A stretch of DNA of 8,565 nt from Candidatus Auribacterota bacterium. Lineage in GTDB: Bacteria > Auribacterota > JAFGBW01. Both the position numbers and the translations under genes were made by a program. Under the pieces are notes generated by a model that did not search any database, was not told the origin of the DNA, and was given only the letters and a program-made list of their open reading frames with translations. The DNA is taken from assembly GCA_016932965.1 (NCBI GenBank), contig JAFGBW010000147.1, forward strand, positions 1 to 8,565, read 5' to 3'. Shown in pieces: positions 5,224-8,565 of the stretch (positions are counted from its first letter, which is position 1; every line of letters begins with the position of its first letter).

Positions 5224-8200
5224 TTTCGTTATTAATCTTTGAATGACTCCGTTTATGGTAAAACACGTTCTTCACTCTTTTTATGAAGGTCTCTTTTCCA
5301 TTTTCCTCAAAAAATGAATAGATAACCGGAACAAACATCAGCGTAATCAAAGTGGAACTCAAAAGTCCTCCGATAACGGCCCTCGCCATAGGGGCCTGTG
5401 CTTCCCCTCCTTCTCCAATCCCGATGGCAAGGGGAAGCAACGCAAGTGAAGTGGTCATGGAGGTCATCAGAATCGGTCTGAGCCTCCTTCGTCCTGCTTC
5501 CTCGATTGCGTGCCTTAATTCCATCCCATCTCTTCTCCTTAACAGATTTGCTGTGTCAACAAGCAGAATTGCGTTATTGACCACAATTCCTCCAAGCATG
5601 ATGCATCCGATGAAGGATTGTATATTCAATGTCGTATTGGTCAATAAAAGCATAATAATGACCCCGATGACCGCCAAAGGAACTGAAAACATGACAACAA
5701 AAGGATCACGTAATGATTCATACTGGCATGCCATGACCATGTAAACAAGTATCAGGGCCAGAATAAAACCGAGTAAAAGCTCCCTAAATGCCTTCTGCTG
5801 CTCCTCATACTCTCCTCCGAAAATGATGTTGAAACCTCGAGGGACCGGAATGTATTTCAGCTTTTCGCTGATGTCTTTGATAACCGACCCCATGTCCCGT
5901 CCGCTTACTTCAGCAGAAACCATGATGGTGCGTTCCTGGTCAGTCCGCTCAATCCTCACAGGGCCTCCTCTGGGCTGAATGGTGACAACATTTCGAAGCA
6001 CCACGGGCTCTCCGTCGCTGTTTGTAACCGTCAGATCAAGGATATCCATGATGTCCATCTTATCGGCATCCTTGACCTGAACCAGGATGCGGAACTCATC
6101 CCCTGATTCGCGATAATAGCCCGCACTTGAGCCTGAAAGGACTGTTTGCAGAGACTGGGCTATCTGCTGAACCGACAGCTTCATGTCTGACGCCTTGTCC
6201 CGATCTATTAAAATATTTTCCTCAGGAGCTCCAAGGTCTCTGCTCACGTCTGTATCTGTAATACCCTCAACGTCCTCAACCGCCTTCCTCACCTGTTCAG
6301 CCAGTGCATCCGCCTTATCCATGTCATGCCCGCGTATTTCAACCTGAATCTTGTCCTGGTTGCTCGTCATTCTGCGGAAAATAAAAAGGCCTGCAGTTGA
6401 TCTGACCTTAACCTTCATTCCAGGCATGGATACAAGTTTTTTACGGATTTCCTGCGCTATTTCCTCGCTCGAACGTTTTCTTTCAGACTGGGGAACAAGA
6501 GAAATCCTTAACTCCCCGGAATTGGATGCAGCACCGTGCCAGTGTGAACCTCCTGTACTGGAAACAAGACTTCTTATCTCGGGAACAGAATCCCTGATTA
6601 TATTTTCAACTATTTTTACCTTTGAATCCGTCAGTTCAAGCCTGGACCCTATCTCCATTTCAAGTTCAACCCTGATTTCACCCTCATCTGTTTTGGGCAT
6701 CAATTCGGTTCCAACGAGGGGGATGAGAAGAAGGCTTCCTGCGAAAATCAGCACCGCTGATCCAGTGGTCATTGCCCTGTGATTCAAAACAAAATGAAGC
6801 AGTTTTTGATATTGGGATTCGAGTCTCATAAAAAACATCCCGCTTATCCTGAATATCTTATGACCGAGTTTCTCTCCTGCAGTCTTTTCGAGCAGCGTAT
6901 AATGAAGCAGCCTGCCGGAGAGCATCGGAACCAGAGAAAGAGCGGAAACAAGAGAACAAAACAGAGAAAAGACGATCACAAAGGAAAGCTGCTTGAACAT
7001 CACGCCTGCCATACCGCGAACAAATATCAGAGGAAGAAAAACCACAACGGTCGTGAGAGTGCTTGCTATGATTGCCGAGGAAACCTCCTCGCTTCCGTCT
7101 GCAGCAGCTTCGAGGCGGGGGCGGCCATTCTCAATGAGACGATAGATATTTTCAAGCACCACGATTGAATTGTCGACCAGCATCCCTATGCCCAGAGCAA
7201 GACCGCCCAGGGTCATGAGATTGAGAGTGAAACCGCCGAAATACATAAGGCTAAATGTGGCGATGATTGAAACAGGTATGGCTGTGGCGATGACCAGGGT
7301 ACTCCTCAAATTACGGAGGAAAAAAAGCAGGACAAGAATAGCCAGCATTCCGCCGTACAGTGCGGAACGGGTCACATTGTCAATAGATCTTTCAATAAAA
7401 TCAGCCGTATCAACAATCGGGATGACTTTGATCTGAGGGATATCCTCATTTATTTTTTCTATTTCCTTTAAAACCCCCCTGGCCACTTCAACTGTATTGG
7501 CACCGGATTGCTTGTTGACTGAAAGCCTGACTCCCTGCTCTCCGTTAACCCGTACAATGCGGGTGATTTTCTCCCAGGAATCCTCGATTTGGGCAATTTC
7601 ACTTAAAGGAACAGGGGCGCCGGATCGTTCTGCAATGACTGTATTTTTGAGTTGTTCAAGAGTCTGATATTCACCGGGTGTGCGAATCGTGATTTCATAA
7701 TTACCCCGGATGACTGATCCGGCAGGAAGATTGACGTTCCCTGACCGTATTTTTAAAAGCAGATCACTGAGGGAGATCCCGAGCGCTTTTATTTTATGAG
7801 GGTTGATATTGACATGGATCTCCCTGTTAAATCCCCCCCATATATCAAGAGCAGCAACACCCTTGACACGCTCCAGCCTGTATTTAATCTGTTCTTCAAT
7901 AATATTTTGCATCTGCACTGGATCAAGCCTGCTGGATGCGCCAAGAATAAGAATGGGAAAACTCGCAAGGTCAAATTTGCGGAGAGTCGGGCGTTCAACC
8001 TCCTCAGGGAACCTCGTGATGATACGGTCAAGCCTGTCTCGTATATCGTTCGATGAGCTGTCCAGGTCAGTGCCCCAGTTGAAAGAAACTCTTACACTGC
8101 TGTTCCCCTCGCTTGAAATCGATGTGACTTGCTCGACCCCCGGAACAGCACTGACAGCTTCCTCAATAAGACGGGTGACCAGTTCCTCCATTTCCTCAGG

Positions 8201-8365
8201 GCTTGCATTTTCATATGTCGTCATTATACTTAAAGTCGGATAAGTGATGTCAGGCATCAAATCAATGGGCAGCCTGGAAAAGGAAATTCCGCCCAGAATG
8301 ATGACAATCAAGACAATCATGCTGGTAAAAATAGGACGATGAACAGATCGCCTGGAAAGACTCAT
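5207..8365 (-). CDS. RND efflux permease (AcrB/SwrC-like, HAE1 type)
   Basis: This is a full-length inner-membrane proton-driven exporter of 1052 residues, against about 1050 for AcrB. Layout: TM1 at 12-30, first periplasmic porter/docking half to about 333, TM2-6 to about 485, TM7 at about 533-550, second periplasmic half to about 862, TM8-12 to about 1018. The TM4 motif is GMLVDNSIVVLENI, giving D398 and N399 where AcrB has D407-D408. TM10 reads VVNNAILLVD, so N930 replaces the AcrB lysine K940; T968 matches AcrB T978. The VDN/VNN pattern is common in the SwrC-like branch. At the switch-loop position lies HWH (608-610). The metal-transporting HME signature is not evident, so drugs, lipids or other amphiphiles are more likely. 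Start: ATG at 8365, AAGGA nine bases upstream, overlapping the adaptor stop as ATGA. It works with the adaptor and outer-membrane genes around it. Confidence 0.96.
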   Translation of the reverse strand: MSLSRRSVHRPIFTSMIVLIVIILGGISFSRLPIDLMPDITYPTLSIMTTYENASPEEMEELVTRLIEEAVSAVPGVEQVTSISSEGNSSVRVSFNWGTDLDSSSNDIRDRLDRIITRFPEEVERPTLRKFDLASFPILILGASSRLDPVQMQNIIEEQIKYRLERVKGVAALDIWGGFNREIHVNINPHKIKALGISLSDLLLKIRSGNVNLPAGSVIRGNYEITIRTPGEYQTLEQLKNTVIAERSGAPVPLSEIAQIEDSWEKITRIVRVNGEQGVRLSVNKQSGANTVEVARGVLKEIEKINEDIPQIKVIPIVDTADFIERSIDNVTRSALYGGMLAILVLLFFLRNLRSTLVIATAIPVSIIATFSLMYFGGFTLNLMTLGGLALGIGMLVDNSIVVLENIYRLIENGRPRLEAAADGSEEVSSAIIASTLTTVVVFLPLIFVRGMAGVMFKQLSFVIVFSLFCSLVSALSLVPMLSGRLLHYTLLEKTAGEKLGHKIFRISGMFFMRLESQYQKLLHFVLNHRAMTTGSAVLIFAGSLLLIPLVGTELMPKTDEGEIRVELEMEIGSRLELTDSKVKIVENIIRDSVPEIRSLVSSTGGSHWHGAASNSGELRISLVPQSERKRSSEEIAQEIRKKLVSMPGMKVKVRSTAGLFIFRRMTSNQDKIQVEIRGHDMDKADALAEQVRKAVEDVEGITDTDVSRDLGAPEENILIDRDKASDMKLSVQQIAQSLQTVLSGSSAGYYRESGDEFRILVQVKDADKMDIMDILDLTVTNSDGEPVVLRNVVTIQPRGGPVRIERTDQERTIMVSAEVSGRDMGSVIKDISEKLKYIPVPRGFNIIFGGEYEEQQKAFRELLLGFILALILVYMVMACQYESLRDPFVVMFSVPLAVIGVIIMLLLTNTTLNIQSFIGCIMLGGIVVNNAILLVDTANLLRRRDGMELRHAIEEAGRRRLRPILMTSMTTSLALLPLAIGIGEGGEAQAPMARAVIGGLLSSTLITLMFVPVIYSFFEENGKETFIKRVKNVFYHKRSHSKINNENGTVE

Positions 8366-8565
8366 GTATTTTTTTCCTTAACATTCTCGGGGAGTCTTAT
8401 GCCATTGCCGTCTTCAAGAAGATGCTGTCCCAATGTCACGACATAGCCTGACAGAGGCGGATTCAGGATTTCACAGATGTCCCCTTCAATAATCCCGCAT
8501 GCAACCGGAATAAACAAAGCTTTCATTGCCGAGGTATCTGCCAAAAACACACCGGTTTTACCTTC
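8362..8565 (-). CDS. RND periplasmic adaptor (membrane fusion protein), C-terminus only
   Basis: The last 67 residues of a gene that starts beyond the right edge. The visible text has the membrane-proximal domain of the HlyD/AcrA adaptor family: GKTGVFLAD, then a strand with IPVACGIIEGDICEI, then the PPLSGYVVTLGQHLLEDG segment, matching the usual 'V-x-G ... I ... L-x-G-D-x-V-V-x-x-G-x-x-L-x-D-G' pattern. The usual Asp after Gly in that last motif is Tyr here (SGYVV). The protein would bridge permease and outer-membrane factor in the periplasm. Its TGA stop overlaps the permease ATG by four bases (ATGA), and it is the first visible gene of the operon. The operon promoter and any regulator must lie further right. 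Assignment rests on the C-terminal pattern plus position. Confidence 0.85.
   Translation of the reverse strand, partial: EGKTGVFLADTSAMKALFIPVACGIIEGDICEILNPPLSGYVVTLGQHLLEDGNGIRLPENVKEKNT
8375..8379 (-). promoter_or_regulatory. Ribosome binding site of the RND permease gene
   Basis: On the minus strand this is AAGGA, nine bases before the ATG at 8365 and inside the last codons of the adaptor gene. It supports the ATGA-overlap start of the permease and translation coupled to the adaptor. Confidence 0.65.

Noticed and set aside
6351-7168. Plus-strand open frames opposite the RND permease (143 and 129 codons)
   Set aside because: They are antisense shadows of a highly conserved permease gene, with no recognisable family or start signals.
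5207-8365. Heavy-metal (CusA/HME) identity for the RND pump
   Set aside because: The TM4 and TM10 motifs (VDN, VNN) and overall wording fit the SwrC/HAE1 branch; no Met-rich transport path is evident.

Overview
The window reads as chromosomal DNA from a Gram-negative bacterium. It carries a complete inner-membrane RND pump and its outer-membrane factor, a periplasmic DUF3108 protein and a two-domain MazG. The gene styles and the heptad-type intergenic repeat suggest Desulfobacterota (former Deltaproteobacteria). That placement is an impression from sequence style, not a proof.

Layout. (1) Positions 1-1372, minus strand: a secreted protein with at least four fibronectin type III domains, cut by the left edge. 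It has a strong Shine-Dalgarno site and a good sigma70-type promoter. (2) Positions 1373-1892: 520 bases without a convincing gene. This stretch holds the divergent promoter, several inverted repeats and a compact repeat element whose ends are inverted arrays of a GAATYGA heptad; the element stops 17 bases before the next start codon. (3) Positions 1893-2639, plus strand: an exported DUF3108 protein. (4) Positions 2640-2803: two strong consecutive hairpins, the first a likely terminator, the second overlapping a possible promoter for the next gene. (5) Positions 2804-3595, plus strand: mazG, full length, with both catalytic motifs intact. (6) Positions 3634-8565, minus strand, convergent with mazG: a tripartite efflux operon transcribed as periplasmic adaptor (only its C-terminus is in the window), RND permease, then TolC-like outer-membrane lipoprotein. 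Its junctions overlap by 4 and 17 bases.

How the genes work together. The three minus-strand genes at the right form one machine: the permease captures substrate using the proton gradient, the adaptor bridges the periplasm, and the outer-membrane factor provides the exit duct. The substrate cannot be read from the sequence. MazG is an independent housekeeping nucleotide pyrophosphohydrolase. The DUF3108 protein and the FN3 protein are cell-envelope or secreted proteins of unknown role, transcribed divergently from the repeat-rich intergenic region. I found no RNA genes, CRISPR array, transposase or phage genes. No clearly new multi-gene system is visible; the least explained material is the non-coding structure at 1545-1876 and 2642-2759.
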